Assembly: GCF_011392125.1 (NCBI RefSeq)
Contig: NZ_JAAJBU010000001.1
Coordinates: 186,001 to 250,000, forward strand
Direction: 5' to 3'
Origin: Flavobacterium lotistagni
GTDB taxonomy: Bacteria; Bacteroidota; Bacteroidia; Flavobacteriales; Flavobacteriaceae
DNA: 64,000 nucleotides
Under the pieces are notes generated by a model. The model saw nothing but the letters and a program-made list of their open reading frames with translations, did not search any database and was not told the DNA's origin. How positions within the stretch are numbered: position 1 is the stretch's first letter; every line of letters starts with the position of its first letter. Positions 18,703-27,418 of this stretch are shown in pieces. The position numbers were made by a program, and so were the translations under genes.

Positions 18703-18748
18703 ACCACATTTTACCACAAAATACCACTTTGTTGATAAGTTTTACCAC
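18703..18748 (-). promoter_or_regulatory. Probable MraZ operator: GTGGT boxes
   Basis: On the minus strand GTGGT(A) occurs at 18703-18707, 18713-18717 and 18723-18727, exactly 10 bp apart, and again at 18744-18748. Three direct repeats with a 10-bp period just upstream of mraZ are the arrangement known for MraZ binding in other bacteria, where the core is TGGGN. They overlap the expected -33 region. Repressor or activator action cannot be told from sequence. Confidence 0.75.
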
Positions 18749-18889
18749 TTAACCTTAATTTAAAATAGAATTTGACGATTGGAATTCAACAGATTAAAAT
18801 TTCGCAGCCACTTTAATAGTGACAGAATTTTGAACAACTACGGATTTTTCTAAATAAATAATACTGCTTTCATATTCTCGATAAAATCA

Positions 18890-18897
18890 TATATTTG
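18890..18897 (+). promoter_or_regulatory. -7 box TATATTTG of the hydrolase gene
   Basis: Full match to TAnnTTTG, 28 bases before the ATG at 18925. It argues against the upstream in-frame ATG at 18895, which lies inside the box. Confidence 0.6.
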
Positions 18898-18924
18898 TGC
18901 GCACCAGAAAGGGCAGCAAAAGCA

Positions 18925-19689
18925 ATGAACGAGAACTTAAAAAAGGAAGGCAAGTACAAGTATTTCGAAGCTGGAGAAGGTACGCCCATCGTGATCCTGC
19001 ACGGGCTAATGGGCGGTCTTAGCAATTTTGACGGCGTAGCAGAATATTTTCCGAAACACGGCTACAAAGTGGTCATTCCTGAATTGCCGATTTACACACA
19101 AAACATCCTGAAAACCAACGTAAAAGCTTTTGCGAAGTTTGTGAAGGATTTCATTACCTACAAAGGTTTCGACCGTGTGATTTTACTCGGGAATTCGCTA
19201 GGCGGGCACATCGCTTTGTACCACACTAAAATGTATCCTGAAAAAATGCTCGGTTTAGTGATTACGGGGAGTTCCGGATTGTACGAAAGCGCTATGGGCG
19301 ACAGTTACCCTAGAAGAGGCGACCGTGACTACATCCAGAAGAAAGCCGAAGCGGTGTTTTACGACCCGAAAATTGCTACACCAGAAATTGTAGAGGAAGT
19401 CTACACCATGGCCAACGATCGAATCAAACTGATTAAAACTTTGACCATCGCCAAGAGTGCCATTCGACACAATATGGCCAAGGATTTACCAAAAATGCAC
19501 GTGCCAACTTGTATCATTTGGGGAAAAAACGACAATGTTACACCACCAGATGTAGCCGAGGAATTTCACAAATTGTTGCCCAACTCAGCGCTATATTGGA
19601 TTGACAAATGCGGCCACGCAGCTATGATGGAACACCCGGACGAGTTCAACCGACTGATGCACCAATGGCTTAAAGAAACGCATTTATAA
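18925..19689 (+). CDS. Alpha/beta-fold hydrolase
   Basis: A 254-aa alpha/beta hydrolase. The oxyanion region HGLMGG, the nucleophile elbow GNSLGG (Ser of the triad), the acid in IWGKNDNVTPP and the His in CGHAAMMEHP appear in order. There is no signal peptide, so it is cytoplasmic. The substrate cannot be told from sequence. It is divergent from mraZ and is followed by a terminator, so it is probably monocistronic. The start was chosen at 18925 (MNENLKKEGKYKYFEAG) because the promoter box covers the longer frame. Confidence 0.85.
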   Translation: MNENLKKEGKYKYFEAGEGTPIVILHGLMGGLSNFDGVAEYFPKHGYKVVIPELPIYTQNILKTNVKAFAKFVKDFITYKGFDRVILLGNSLGGHIALYHTKMYPEKMLGLVITGSSGLYESAMGDSYPRRGDRDYIQKKAEAVFYDPKIATPEIVEEVYTMANDRIKLIKTLTIAKSAIRHNMAKDLPKMHVPTCIIWGKNDNVTPPDVAEEFHKLLPNSALYWIDKCGHAAMMEHPDEFNRLMHQWLKETHL

Positions 19690-19699
19690 GAAATATGAT

Positions 19700-19730
19700 G
19701 ACCGCTGTTGAGAAATGGCGGTCTTTTTTT
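19700..19730 (+). terminator. Terminator of the hydrolase gene
   Basis: GACCGC at 19700-19705 pairs with GCGGTC at 19718-19723, followed by seven T. It lies 10 bases after the stop codon. Confidence 0.8.
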
Positions 19731-19758
19731 GGCTACTTTTACCAACAAATCTTTTTCA

Positions 19759-20379
19759 ATGAAAATCAATTCTGCAGAATTTGTCATCAGCAACTCAGAA
19801 GTAGACAAATGTCCGAAAGAGCCTTTGCCGGAATACGCTTTCATCGGCCGGTCGAATGTCGGGAAATCGTCGCTGATTAATATGTTGACCAACAACAAAA
19901 ACTTGGCGAAAACTTCAGGAAAGCCCGGAAAAACGCAACTTATCAACCACTTCAAGATTAACAACAATTGGTTTTTGGTGGATTTACCTGGTTACGGTTA
20001 TGCGCGCGTTTCGAAAAAAACCAAATCGACTTTCCAGCAATTCATCACTGATTATTTCGAGAAACGCGAACAATTGGTTTGTGGTTTTGTATTGATCGAC
20101 ATTAGGCTCGAAGCCCAAAAGATTGATTTGGAGTTTATGACTTGGCTTGGCGAAAGCGAAATTCCGTTCTGCATTATTTTCACCAAAGCGGATAAAATCA
20201 GCCGCACCAAAGTCGATTCACATATTGCGGCCTATCGCAAACAAATGCTGATGAACCAATGGGAAGAAATGCCGCCTTATTTCGTGACCTCATCGACTGA
20301 AGGCACCGGAAAAGATGATTTGTTAGGCTATATCGATTCGATTAACGAAGAAGTTTTCAAAAACAACAACCGTTTTTAA
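19759..20379 (+). CDS. engB: Ribosome biogenesis GTPase YsxC/EngB (YihA)
   Basis: Essential GTPase needed for assembly of the large ribosomal subunit. G1 is [12 protein letters not shown] near residue 30, the G2 region is [11 protein letters not shown]3 DLPGYGYA, and G4 TKAD in CIIFTKADK. 206 aa fits the family. The ATG at 19759 ([19 protein letters not shown]) is preferred to the in-frame ATG at 19708, which falls inside the upstream terminator. Confidence 0.95.
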   Translation: MKINSAEFVISNSEVDKCPKEPLPEYAFIGRSNVGKSSLINMLTNNKNLAKTSGKPGKTQLINHFKINNNWFLVDLPGYGYARVSKKTKSTFQQFITDYFEKREQLVCGFVLIDIRLEAQKIDLEFMTWLGESEIPFCIIFTKADKISRTKVDSHIAAYRKQMLMNQWEEMPPYFVTSSTEGTGKDDLLGYIDSINEEVFKNNNRF

Positions 20380-20388
20380 TTCCCGTTT

Positions 20389-20724
20389 TTACCCTTTCAA
20401 TTCCAACTTCTCTGCAAAATAATCACAGAAGTCTTTCATGGTAGCAGCCATTTTTTCGTCGCCGGTCGCGCGTTGGAAAGTATCGGTCATCGCTACTAAA
20501 GTCTGGTGGAAAAACTGTTTCATCTCGTCTACCGGCATATCTTTAGTCCAGAGGTCGATGCGCAGGGTTTCTCGGGCGTTGCTGTCCCAGATGGAGAGCA
20601 ACATGGCTTTGGCTTCTTCTGCTTCGATACCGCCATCTTGGGCTGTCCAACTGAGTTTTTCGGGAACACGGTTCTCGTCGAGTTCTACAAGGAATTTTAT
20701 TTCGGAGGTAATTTTATTACTCAT
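20389..20724 (-). CDS. gldC: Gliding motility protein GldC
   Basis: A 111-aa soluble protein with no signal peptide, matching GldC in length and in the pattern SEIKFLVELDENRVPEKLSW, then AEEAKAMLLSIWD and DTFQRATGDEKMAATMKDF. In Flavobacterium johnsoniae, gldC is cotranscribed with gldB and increases gliding efficiency; its biochemical role is unknown. Here the ATG at 20724 overlaps the gldB 3' end by 8 bases, so coupling is likely. It converges on engB with only 9 bases between stops. Confidence 0.93.
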   Translation of the reverse strand: MSNKITSEIKFLVELDENRVPEKLSWTAQDGGIEAEEAKAMLLSIWDSNARETLRIDLWTKDMPVDEMKQFFHQTLVAMTDTFQRATGDEKMAATMKDFCDYFAEKLELKG

Positions 20725-21685
20725 TCTTTTTGGGTTTGTAGTGTGATTTTTCAAACAGTTCTTTGGCATCTACTTTTAAAAGTTGGCCTACCGAAACTTC
20801 ATTGTTTTCCATGTACGAGCGTACCATTTGCCAACCGATCCACGCTCCTATTCGACCTGGAGAATCGTTATCAATCTCTAGATAGAACTTAGAAAAAGGC
20901 GCCGGGTTGATAAAACGCGGAATCAATTTCTGGTCGGTATCGTAGAGCATTTTGTTGTCGATGAAATAACGCCAAATATAGCCCTCGTTTTCTTTGGCCC
21001 AAGTAATTTGCTCATTTTTGTAACCCATCTTCTCGGCATCTGAAGCTTCGGGCAACAAAATATCTTTGAGGTACAATTCTTTTCCGGCGTACACCATTTG
21101 TGACAGGAACGAAGTATCGGTGGGCGGCAAAATCTTGGTTTTGGCAAAACTAGAAGCGATATCAGGCATCATTTGGCTGGGTTCGAAATTTTGCTTGAGA
21201 TATTGAGGAAATTCGTAAAAGCGGTGGTCTTTGCCGAGGTATAATTCGAGTGAAATCACGAGCATATTTCCGGTGTAAATTACTTTATTTTGATAATCCA
21301 TCTCGGCGATGATGGTGTAGACTTTTGGGATTTTTGTTCCGGGGAAATAGTATTTGATGTGTTTAAATAACTCCTCGATTTGCGTGGTTTCTGTGCTGAA
21401 ATTGCCGTAGCGTTTCTGCACTTCGGTGTAAAGTTCACGCCACTGCGGATTCTGCATTTTCTCGATCCAAACCTGATCGTCATTACCGGCCGGAAAGAAG
21501 AAAGGATATTCGGCTTTGAGTTTGGGCAAATCTTGTGGTTGGGTTTCGAAGAAGGCTTTGTCGAAGCGATTGACTTTGATTTGCAGCGGAATTTCTTCAA
21601 CGGCTTTTTCTACTTTGGATTTTTTGTCGCAGGAAAGCAGCACCCAACAGCACAAAAACGGCAACAATAAACGATAGTTCTTCAT
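20717..21685 (-). CDS. gldB: Gliding motility lipoprotein GldB
   Basis: A 322-aa lipoprotein with a type II signal ending LLSC (Cys about residue 19). The mature part contains the family segments IKVNRFDKAFFETQPQDLP, AEYPFFFP and AWIGWQMVRSYMENN. GldB is required for surface gliding and chitin use in F. johnsoniae and is linked to the type IX secretion/gliding machinery. The presence of gldB and gldC suggests the organism has the gliding apparatus, though the other gld and spr genes are not in this window. Confidence 0.94.
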   Translation of the reverse strand: MKNYRLLLPFLCCWVLLSCDKKSKVEKAVEEIPLQIKVNRFDKAFFETQPQDLPKLKAEYPFFFPAGNDDQVWIEKMQNPQWRELYTEVQKRYGNFSTETTQIEELFKHIKYYFPGTKIPKVYTIIAEMDYQNKVIYTGNMLVISLELYLGKDHRFYEFPQYLKQNFEPSQMMPDIASSFAKTKILPPTDTSFLSQMVYAGKELYLKDILLPEASDAEKMGYKNEQITWAKENEGYIWRYFIDNKMLYDTDQKLIPRFINPAPFSKFYLEIDNDSPGRIGAWIGWQMVRSYMENNEVSVGQLLKVDAKELFEKSHYKPKKNE

Positions 21686-21699
21686 AGACGGTAACGCAT

Positions 21700-21792
21700 T
21701 AGCCCTGATGGCAGCGGCATCCTTTTTTGCCTTGGAAAAACTCGTGGTTTACCTTATAAATACTGGCGAAAAAGATATAGCGGACAGCAGGA
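21700..21792 (+). ncRNA. Flavo-1-like repeat element, copy B
   Basis: Begins TAGCCCTGATGGCAGCGGCA, continues TCCTTTTTT, a variable middle, then AAAAAGATATAGCGGACAGC AGG. It lies between the divergent gldB and nadE starts, so it is in the 5' region of both. It points toward nadE. Confidence 0.65.
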
Positions 21793-21856
21793 AATAGCTT
21801 CAAATTATTATTATCTTCGCAAAGATACATTCCCGAGAACTAAATTTTCAGAAAAT

Positions 21857-22657
21857 ATGCCTAAAAAAAGTACAATCGATGTTGAAAAAGTGAACCAGCA
21901 AATTGTGAATTGGTTGAAAACGTATGCCCAAAACGCGAAAGTGAACGGCTTTGTGGTCGGGATTTCGGGCGGAATCGATTCGGCAGTTACCTCAACCTTG
22001 TGCGCGCAGACCGGAATGCAAGTAATTTGCGTGGAAATGCCGATCCATCAGGCGATAAGTCAGGTTTCTCGTGGGCGCGAACACATTGAGCAACTCAGGA
22101 AACGTTTCCCGAATGTGGGCCATGAGCAGATTGATTTGACTTCGGTATTTGAAACTTTTAAAACCCAAGTACCCACTTCAACCAATGAAGCCATTTTGAA
22201 TTTGTCATTAGCCAATACGCGAGCACGACTTAGAATGACATCGTTGTATTATTTGGCAGGAATTCATGGCTTACTAGTGGCCGGAACGGGAAATAAAGTA
22301 GAAGATTTTGGAGTAGGCTTTTATACCAAATATGGCGATGGTGGCGTCGATTTGAGCCCGATTGCTGATTTGATGAAATCAGACGTGTATGCTTTGGGCG
22401 ACTATTTAAAAGTTCCTGAATCTATCTTGAAAGCTGCGCCAACCGATGGCTTGTTTGGCGATGACCGCACCGATGAAGACCAACTCGGAGCTAGTTATGA
22501 TGAACTGGAATGGGCGATGCTCGCAGACGAAGCGGGGAAAAACGAAACTGATTTTGCCGGACGCGAAAAAGAGGTTTTTAACATCTATAAACGTTTAAAC
22601 CGAAGTAACCAACACAAAATGAAGCCGATACCGGTTTGTTTAATTCATCGGGATTAA
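21857..22657 (+). CDS. nadE: NAD(+) synthetase
   Basis: Converts deamido-NAD to NAD in the last step of NAD synthesis. The PP-loop GISGGIDSAVTS is near residues 36-47. GTGNKVEDFGVGFYTKYGDGGVD and the RSNQHKMKPIP tail are family hallmarks. At 266 aa, without a nitrilase-type glutaminase domain, it should be the ammonia-dependent form. Divergent from gldB, with a Flavo-1-like element in between. Confidence 0.95.
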   Translation: MPKKSTIDVEKVNQQIVNWLKTYAQNAKVNGFVVGISGGIDSAVTSTLCAQTGMQVICVEMPIHQAISQVSRGREHIEQLRKRFPNVGHEQIDLTSVFETFKTQVPTSTNEAILNLSLANTRARLRMTSLYYLAGIHGLLVAGTGNKVEDFGVGFYTKYGDGGVDLSPIADLMKSDVYALGDYLKVPESILKAAPTDGLFGDDRTDEDQLGASYDELEWAMLADEAGKNETDFAGREKEVFNIYKRLNRSNQHKMKPIPVCLIHRD

Positions 22658-22744
22658 TGACGTTTTATCTATAATTTTTTAGTGTTTAAGTTTTTTTTAA
22701 CTAAATTTATGCACTTCTAAAAATAACCCTTAAATGATACAGTT

Positions 22745-23374
22745 ATGATTAAAGTTTGTTTGGCAGACAACTACCCGGTTGTGCATTTTGGCGTTAAGTC
22801 TTATTTTAAGGAACATTCCGATATCAGCATCGTGGCCAATGTCGGGAATTTCTCAATGGTGAAAGACGTGCTCTACACCAAAGAAATTGACGTATTGGTT
22901 TTAGATCTTGACCTTGACGGTTTATCGAGTATATACGAACTCAAAGCGATTATCAAGAATTACACGAAAACAAAAATCATTGTTTTCAGCAGTTATTCGG
23001 AACAGATTTATGCGCCGAACGCTATCAAGGCAGGCGTGGCTGGATATGTCCACAAAACGGCAAAACTGGAAACTTTAGGAATCGCGATTATGAAAGTACA
23101 CCAGGGGCAAACTATCCTCAACGATACCATCAAACGAAACTTGGCCTTGATTGCCAAGCAAAATAAAAGCGAAAGATTATATCGTAAGCTCTCTAACCGT
23201 GAAATTGAAGTGTTGCGTTATTTGAGCAACGGAAAAAAGAACAATGAAATTTCGTCTATTTTAGGTTTGAACGAAAAAACCATTAGTACTTACAAACTCA
23301 GATTACTCACCAAACTCAACGTGACCAACTTAGTAGATTTGGTCAACAAAGCCAAAACGCTCGAAATCGTTTAA
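22745..23374 (+). CDS. LuxR/NarL-type response regulator (orphan)
   Basis: 209 aa. An N-terminal receiver domain (KVCLADNYPVVHFGVKSYF) has the likely phospho-acceptor Asp in VLVLDLDLDG (residue 54 or 56), and a C-terminal LuxR helix-turn-helix (LSNREIEVLRYLSNGKKNNEISSIL, then VTNLVDLVNKA). No histidine kinase lies nearby, so its signal is unknown. It is separated from nadE by 87 bases and has its own leader. Its stop overlaps the convergent dnaG stop by 4 bases. Confidence 0.9.
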   Translation: MIKVCLADNYPVVHFGVKSYFKEHSDISIVANVGNFSMVKDVLYTKEIDVLVLDLDLDGLSSIYELKAIIKNYTKTKIIVFSSYSEQIYAPNAIKAGVAGYVHKTAKLETLGIAIMKVHQGQTILNDTIKRNLALIAKQNKSERLYRKLSNREIEVLRYLSNGKKNNEISSILGLNEKTISTYKLRLLTKLNVTNLVDLVNKAKTLEIV

Positions 23375-25350
23375 CTATAACGAGACATTACCCGCCCAAG
23401 TTTTTTCGAGAAAGAACCAATTAGTTTGTAATAATCCATTGCCATAGACAACGGTTCAGTGTTGTCTGCTTCAGGCTCTTGGGCAATACTTACTTTCAAA
23501 TCCTCAATAATTCTATTGACCAAAAACCATCGCAAAGTCAGAATGGTTTCAGAAACGTATTGCGCTACGGTTTGGTCTTTGCCTTTAACGATAATTTGTT
23601 TGGATTCCCAGTTGTGCAAAGCCATTTGCTCTTCCAACATTAATATATCGGTGATTTCTTGAGTGAATTCGGGCTCAAGGTGCATTAGGTATTGGTCCAT
23701 TTGGAAATTTTCCGCTTGGTGATAATAATTAATCAGATGATTGTATATATTCAGGAATAATGGGTTGGCGAGTTCGACCTCGTCTTCCTGCAAACTCAAA
23801 TAAATGCGTTGATAGACTTTGTAGTCTTTCTTCTCGGTACTTTCGACGATTTCGCCTTCTTCATTGGTTTTCAAAATCACATCTTCGAATTCTTCGGTTC
23901 TATCTCCGTAAAGCAATAGGATTTCTATAATCTTGCGTTCCAGTTCATAGAGTACATCTACTTTCTGGGTCACAATGGGGTTTTCATCTTTAATGACTTC
24001 AAACGCTTTCTGCTCTTGTTTGATTTTCTTTTCGGCTTCGGAAATATCCTTTTGAACCAGTTGCGCCAAAGTATTCAGCAAAACCTGCTCGGAAATATCC
24101 ATGATGCGCGCACATTCCTGCACATAAATTTCGCGTTTGATTCGGTCCGGGATTTTGGAAATACTCGTGACCATATCGCGGATTAAGTCCGCTTTTTTGA
24201 TTGGGTCGTTCTGAGCTTCATCCATGAGCAATGACGCTTTGAACTGAATGAAATCCTTGGCGTTAGTTTCTAAATAAGCGACCAAATCTTCGTAGGATGA
24301 TTTCCGAGCAAAACTATCTGGATCTTCGCCTTCGGGAAAAGTGCAAACGCGAACGTTCATACCTTCTTCCAGAATCAAATCGATTCCTCGAATGGAGGCG
24401 CGCAAACCAGCCGCATCACCGTCATAAAGCACCGTAATATTTTTAGTGAGCCGATTGACTAATCGAATTTGGTCTGGCGTAAGCGCCGTTCCTGATGAAG
24501 CGACTACATTCTCGATTCCGGCTTGATGGAACTGGATCACATCGGTGTAGCCTTCTACCAAATAACAATTGTTTTGCTTGGCGATGGCTTGTTTGGCCTG
24601 AAAAATACCGTAAAGTACTTTGCTTTTGTGGTAAATTTCGCTTTCGGGCGAATTGAGGTATTTGGCGACTTTTTTATCGTTGGTAAGAATCCTGCCGCCG
24701 AAACCTAAAGTTCGTCCTGACATGCTATGGATTGGAAACATCACGCGGCCTCGAAAACGGTCGATTGGGGTTTTGTCTTCGCGCACGATGGTGAGCCCGG
24801 TGCTTTCGAGAAACTCAAGATTATATGCTTTGCCCAGAGCTTCTTTAGTGAACGCATCCCATTGTTCGGGCGAATAACCGAGTTCGAATTTCTTGATGGT
24901 TTCGTGGGTAAAACCGCGTTCCTTGAAATAAGAATAACCGATAGCCTTGCCTTCTTCGGAATTGATGAGCGTATCGTGGAAGTATTTCTTGGCGAATTCC
25001 GAAACCAAAAACATACTCTCGCGCACATCGGTAATGGCTTTTTCCTCTTGGGTTTGCTCGGTTTCTTCTATGGCGATATTGTATTTCTTGGCCAAATAAC
25101 GAATCGCTTCCGGATACGTAAAATGCTCGTGTTCCATCAAAAAGGCTACGACATTACCGCCTTTGCCCGAGGAGAAATCTTTCCAGATTTGCTTCACTGG
25201 CGAAACCATGAACGATGGCGAACGCTCGTCTGAAAATGGGCTCAATCCTTTGAAGTTGCTACCGGCCCGTTTGAGTTGCACAAAATCGCCGATGACTTCC
25301 TCGACGCGGGCAGTTTCGAATACAGTATCGATGGTGGCTTTTGAGATCAA
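23371..25350 (-). CDS. dnaG: DNA primase DnaG (no zinc ligands)
   Basis: Synthesises RNA primers for replication. The TOPRIM catalytic core is clear: EGYTDVIQFHQAGIENVVASSGTAL, then LYDGDAAGLRASIRG, and EGEDPDSFARK. 659 aa is normal. The N-terminal domain keeps the fold pattern of a CHC2 zinc finger but has none of the four metal ligands: where E. coli has C40, H43, C61 and C64, this protein has S37, S40, D58 and S61 (GLSPFSDERSPSF ... WKDFSSGKGGN). The start is TTG at 25350 (ISKATIDTVFETARVEEVIG), fitting family N-termini. From memory the same loss occurs in other Flavobacteria. Confidence 0.95.
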   Translation of the reverse strand: MISKATIDTVFETARVEEVIGDFVQLKRAGSNFKGLSPFSDERSPSFMVSPVKQIWKDFSSGKGGNVVAFLMEHEHFTYPEAIRYLAKKYNIAIEETEQTQEEKAITDVRESMFLVSEFAKKYFHDTLINSEEGKAIGYSYFKERGFTHETIKKFELGYSPEQWDAFTKEALGKAYNLEFLESTGLTIVREDKTPIDRFRGRVMFPIHSMSGRTLGFGGRILTNDKKVAKYLNSPESEIYHKSKVLYGIFQAKQAIAKQNNCYLVEGYTDVIQFHQAGIENVVASSGTALTPDQIRLVNRLTKNITVLYDGDAAGLRASIRGIDLILEEGMNVRVCTFPEGEDPDSFARKSSYEDLVAYLETNAKDFIQFKASLLMDEAQNDPIKKADLIRDMVTSISKIPDRIKREIYVQECARIMDISEQVLLNTLAQLVQKDISEAEKKIKQEQKAFEVIKDENPIVTQKVDVLYELERKIIEILLLYGDRTEEFEDVILKTNEEGEIVESTEKKDYKVYQRIYLSLQEDEVELANPLFLNIYNHLINYYHQAENFQMDQYLMHLEPEFTQEITDILMLEEQMALHNWESKQIIVKGKDQTVAQYVSETILTLRWFLVNRIIEDLKVSIAQEPEADNTEPLSMAMDYYKLIGSFSKKLGRVMSRYS

Positions 25351-25427
25351 CTGGCAAAACGGTTAGGGCGTCAAAGTTACAAAGTTTTTGTTGTGTTTGG
25401 ACGCGCGAACATGGAAGGATTTTGCCT

Positions 25428-25496
25428 TAGCCCTGATAGCAGCGGCATCCTTTTTCCGGTAGCTTGCGGACGGGAAAAGATATAGCGAATAGCAGG
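25428..25496 (+). ncRNA. Flavo-1-like repeat element, copy C
   Basis: Head TAGCCCTGATAGCAGCGGCA then TCCTTTTTCC, a short loop GGTAGCTTGCGGAC, then GGGAAAAGATATAGCGAATAG and CAGG. Sits upstream of dnaG in the opposite orientation. It is the most compact copy in the window. Confidence 0.65.
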
Positions 25497-25514
25497 TTCC
25501 CGGCTACTAAAAAA

Positions 25515-25545
25515 CAAAAAAAAGCGCCCCTTTTGAGAGCGCCTC
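25515..25545 (-). terminator. Terminator of the sigma/outer membrane protein operon
   Basis: On the minus strand GCGCTCTC pairs with GGGGCGC (one or two G-U pairs) and is followed by eight T, shortly after the stop at 25573. Confidence 0.75.
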
Positions 25546-25572
25546 TTACTATTTAAACAAAGGTGGAACATG

Positions 25573-26631
25573 CTAGTTGAAATCGAAACGAACGCCGAAC
25601 GAAATGTTGTTCTGGTCTACGGCATTGTCGCGAAACAGTGGGCTTAAATCGTATTTGGCATACAGAGAAACTTCTTTGTAGCCGATGTAAGCACTGGCTC
25701 CGTAGATGAAATCGTTGACGTTGAAATCGCCTTTGGTTTTCTGCTTCACTTTGTTGCCTTCTTCGTCTTCAAATTTAAGAATTTGCTTTGATTTGATGTT
25801 GGCCCCGAAGTAGCCGCCCAAACCAACGCGCATGCTTTTGTGGGTGCGGAAAAGGGTTTTGTCGTTTTTGATTTCCTTCTTAGAAAAATCGAATTCGAGG
25901 TGTGCCGGAACTACCAGATATACATTACGAAAACGCGAATCGTTCAGATGCACTGTGCTTTTAACGAGCTCGGTCTGCTTGCCGTTTTCTTGGAAATAAC
26001 GGTTCTCGGTTGGGCGCAAATTGTTGTACATTAAAGACAGTCCGTATTTGGCATGGAGCAAATTGTCGTTTTTGAAAATCCGGGTGTTGGCGGTAAAACC
26101 CCATTCGTAGAAGTGTGAACCCCAATAACGATAATCGGAATGGGCCAAAGCTTTGTCTGTGACCAAGTTGTTCAGACCAAAGGCAAAAACAAATTGTGAA
26201 GTAGTTCTGCGCTCGCCGTCGTGGTTCCAATTTTTGCGTCGTTTGTTGTCGAAATGAATCACCCAAGTGCGTGATGAATCGCTTTCTTTGATTTTGCCAT
26301 CTACTTTTTCCTGAACCAAATCTTTGAGTTCGTCTTGCGCTACGGCCACTCGGGTTTCGATGTTTTTAGCTCTAGCTGCTGCAAGTTCTTGCTTTTTGAC
26401 CTCGGCTTGTTCAGTAGTGATTTCTTTTTTGTCGAGTTGGTTGTTAATGGCTTCAATTTCTGCTTTCAAAGCGGCTTTTTCTTCTTTGGTAATGTTCTCG
26501 ATTTTGTTGGCGATTCCTTTAGCGCGAGACTCAAAAGTTTCCGAGACTACTTCGCCTTTTTGGTCTTGAGCGAAAATTTCGGTTAAAAAAAGTAATAAAA
26601 ATCCGGTGAGATAAATGGTAAAGTTTTTCAT
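25573..26631 (-). CDS. Outer membrane beta-barrel protein with N-terminal coiled coil
   Basis: 352 aa. Signal peptide about residues 1-21 (FLLLFLTEIFA-Q). Residues about 35-115 are a charged helical coiled coil rich in A, E and K (EEKAALKAEIEAINNQLDKKEIT). The rest is beta-rich with alternating aromatic residues (YRYWGSHFYEWGFTANTRIF) and ends in GVRFDFN, the terminal strand with C-terminal aromatic residues typical of outer membrane barrels. Function unknown. It follows the sigma factor and a membrane protein on the same strand, so it may be a target of that sigma factor. Confidence 0.75.
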   Translation of the reverse strand: MKNFTIYLTGFLLLFLTEIFAQDQKGEVVSETFESRAKGIANKIENITKEEKAALKAEIEAINNQLDKKEITTEQAEVKKQELAAARAKNIETRVAVAQDELKDLVQEKVDGKIKESDSSRTWVIHFDNKRRKNWNHDGERRTTSQFVFAFGLNNLVTDKALAHSDYRYWGSHFYEWGFTANTRIFKNDNLLHAKYGLSLMYNNLRPTENRYFQENGKQTELVKSTVHLNDSRFRNVYLVVPAHLEFDFSKKEIKNDKTLFRTHKSMRVGLGGYFGANIKSKQILKFEDEEGNKVKQKTKGDFNVNDFIYGASAYIGYKEVSLYAKYDLSPLFRDNAVDQNNISFGVRFDFN

Positions 26632-26677
26632 GATGTTTTGATTTTTCTGATTATTGATTGATGTTAGATGATTTGAT

Positions 26678-27418
26678 TTATTCGTTAGGGTTTTGATTGC
26701 GATTGGCCAGTGCCACTTTGACGTTTTGGTAATTGCGGTCCAGACGGTTGATTACTTTTTCGCGAAACGAAAGTTCGAGTTCTCCGTTGACTTCAGAGAG
26801 CAGGTTGGAAGCGTTTACTTTAATCGGGGTTTTGCCGATTTTTGGAGCGACTTCCAATTGCGCTACCGCTTGCTGATTAGGCTGATTGATTGTATTGAAC
26901 AGTTGATTAGGCTGTTCGTTTTTTGATGGTTGATTGATTTCTGAGTGATTGTGGGTAGCGATTGCATCATTTTGCTGATTCGCAATTGGATTTTGCATTT
27001 TTCTTTTTTCCGGTAGGTTTTGATTTTGGATAAAACTTTTATTAACCCTTGGCGATTGAGTCTCGGAATTACTTTGAGTCTCGGCGACTACTTCTTTGGT
27101 TTTGGGCAGCAGCACTAGGTCAGTTTTGTTTTCGGGTTGCAATGAATCTTTTACCGTATCAGAGGATTCATTTTGATAGACCACTTCGTCTCTTCTGACA
27201 TCGACCAATTGTTCGGTTTTACTAAGAAATACTACTGCAATAGCAATAAAACCTAACAAGGTCGCAGCGATATATAACCAATTATAGTTGGTTGTTGCTT
27301 TCTTTTCCTCGGCAACGGTTAGCATCGCATCGAGCCTGTCCCAAGCGGCCGGTGTTGGTGCAATTTCCCGCTCTTGTAGCGCTTTGCGAAATTTCTTGTC
27401 TAATTTATTTGGTTCCAT
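26678..27418 (-). CDS. Single-pass membrane protein, possible anti-sigma factor
   Basis: 246 aa. A cytoplasmic N-terminal part of about 45 residues (LDKKFRKALQEREIAPTPAAWDRLDAML) is followed by one membrane helix near 48-64 (LYIAATLLGFIAIAVVFL). A long low-complexity region rich in N, Q, E and K follows. Overlap by 14 bases with the upstream sigma factor gene and the single-pass topology suggest an anti-sigma role, but no ZAS zinc motif is present. Inference only. Confidence 0.7.
   Translation of the reverse strand: MEPNKLDKKFRKALQEREIAPTPAAWDRLDAMLTVAEEKKATTNYNWLYIAATLLGFIAIAVVFLSKTEQLVDVRRDEVVYQNESSDTVKDSLQPENKTDLVLLPKTKEVVAETQSNSETQSPRVNKSFIQNQNLPEKRKMQNPIANQQNDAIATHNHSEINQPSKNEQPNQLFNTINQPNQQAVAQLEVAPKIGKTPIKVNASNLLSEVNGELELSFREKVINRLDRNYQNVKVALANRNQNPNE

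Noticed and set aside
20717..21685. A new gliding system
   Set aside because: gldB and gldC are known gliding genes in their known arrangement.
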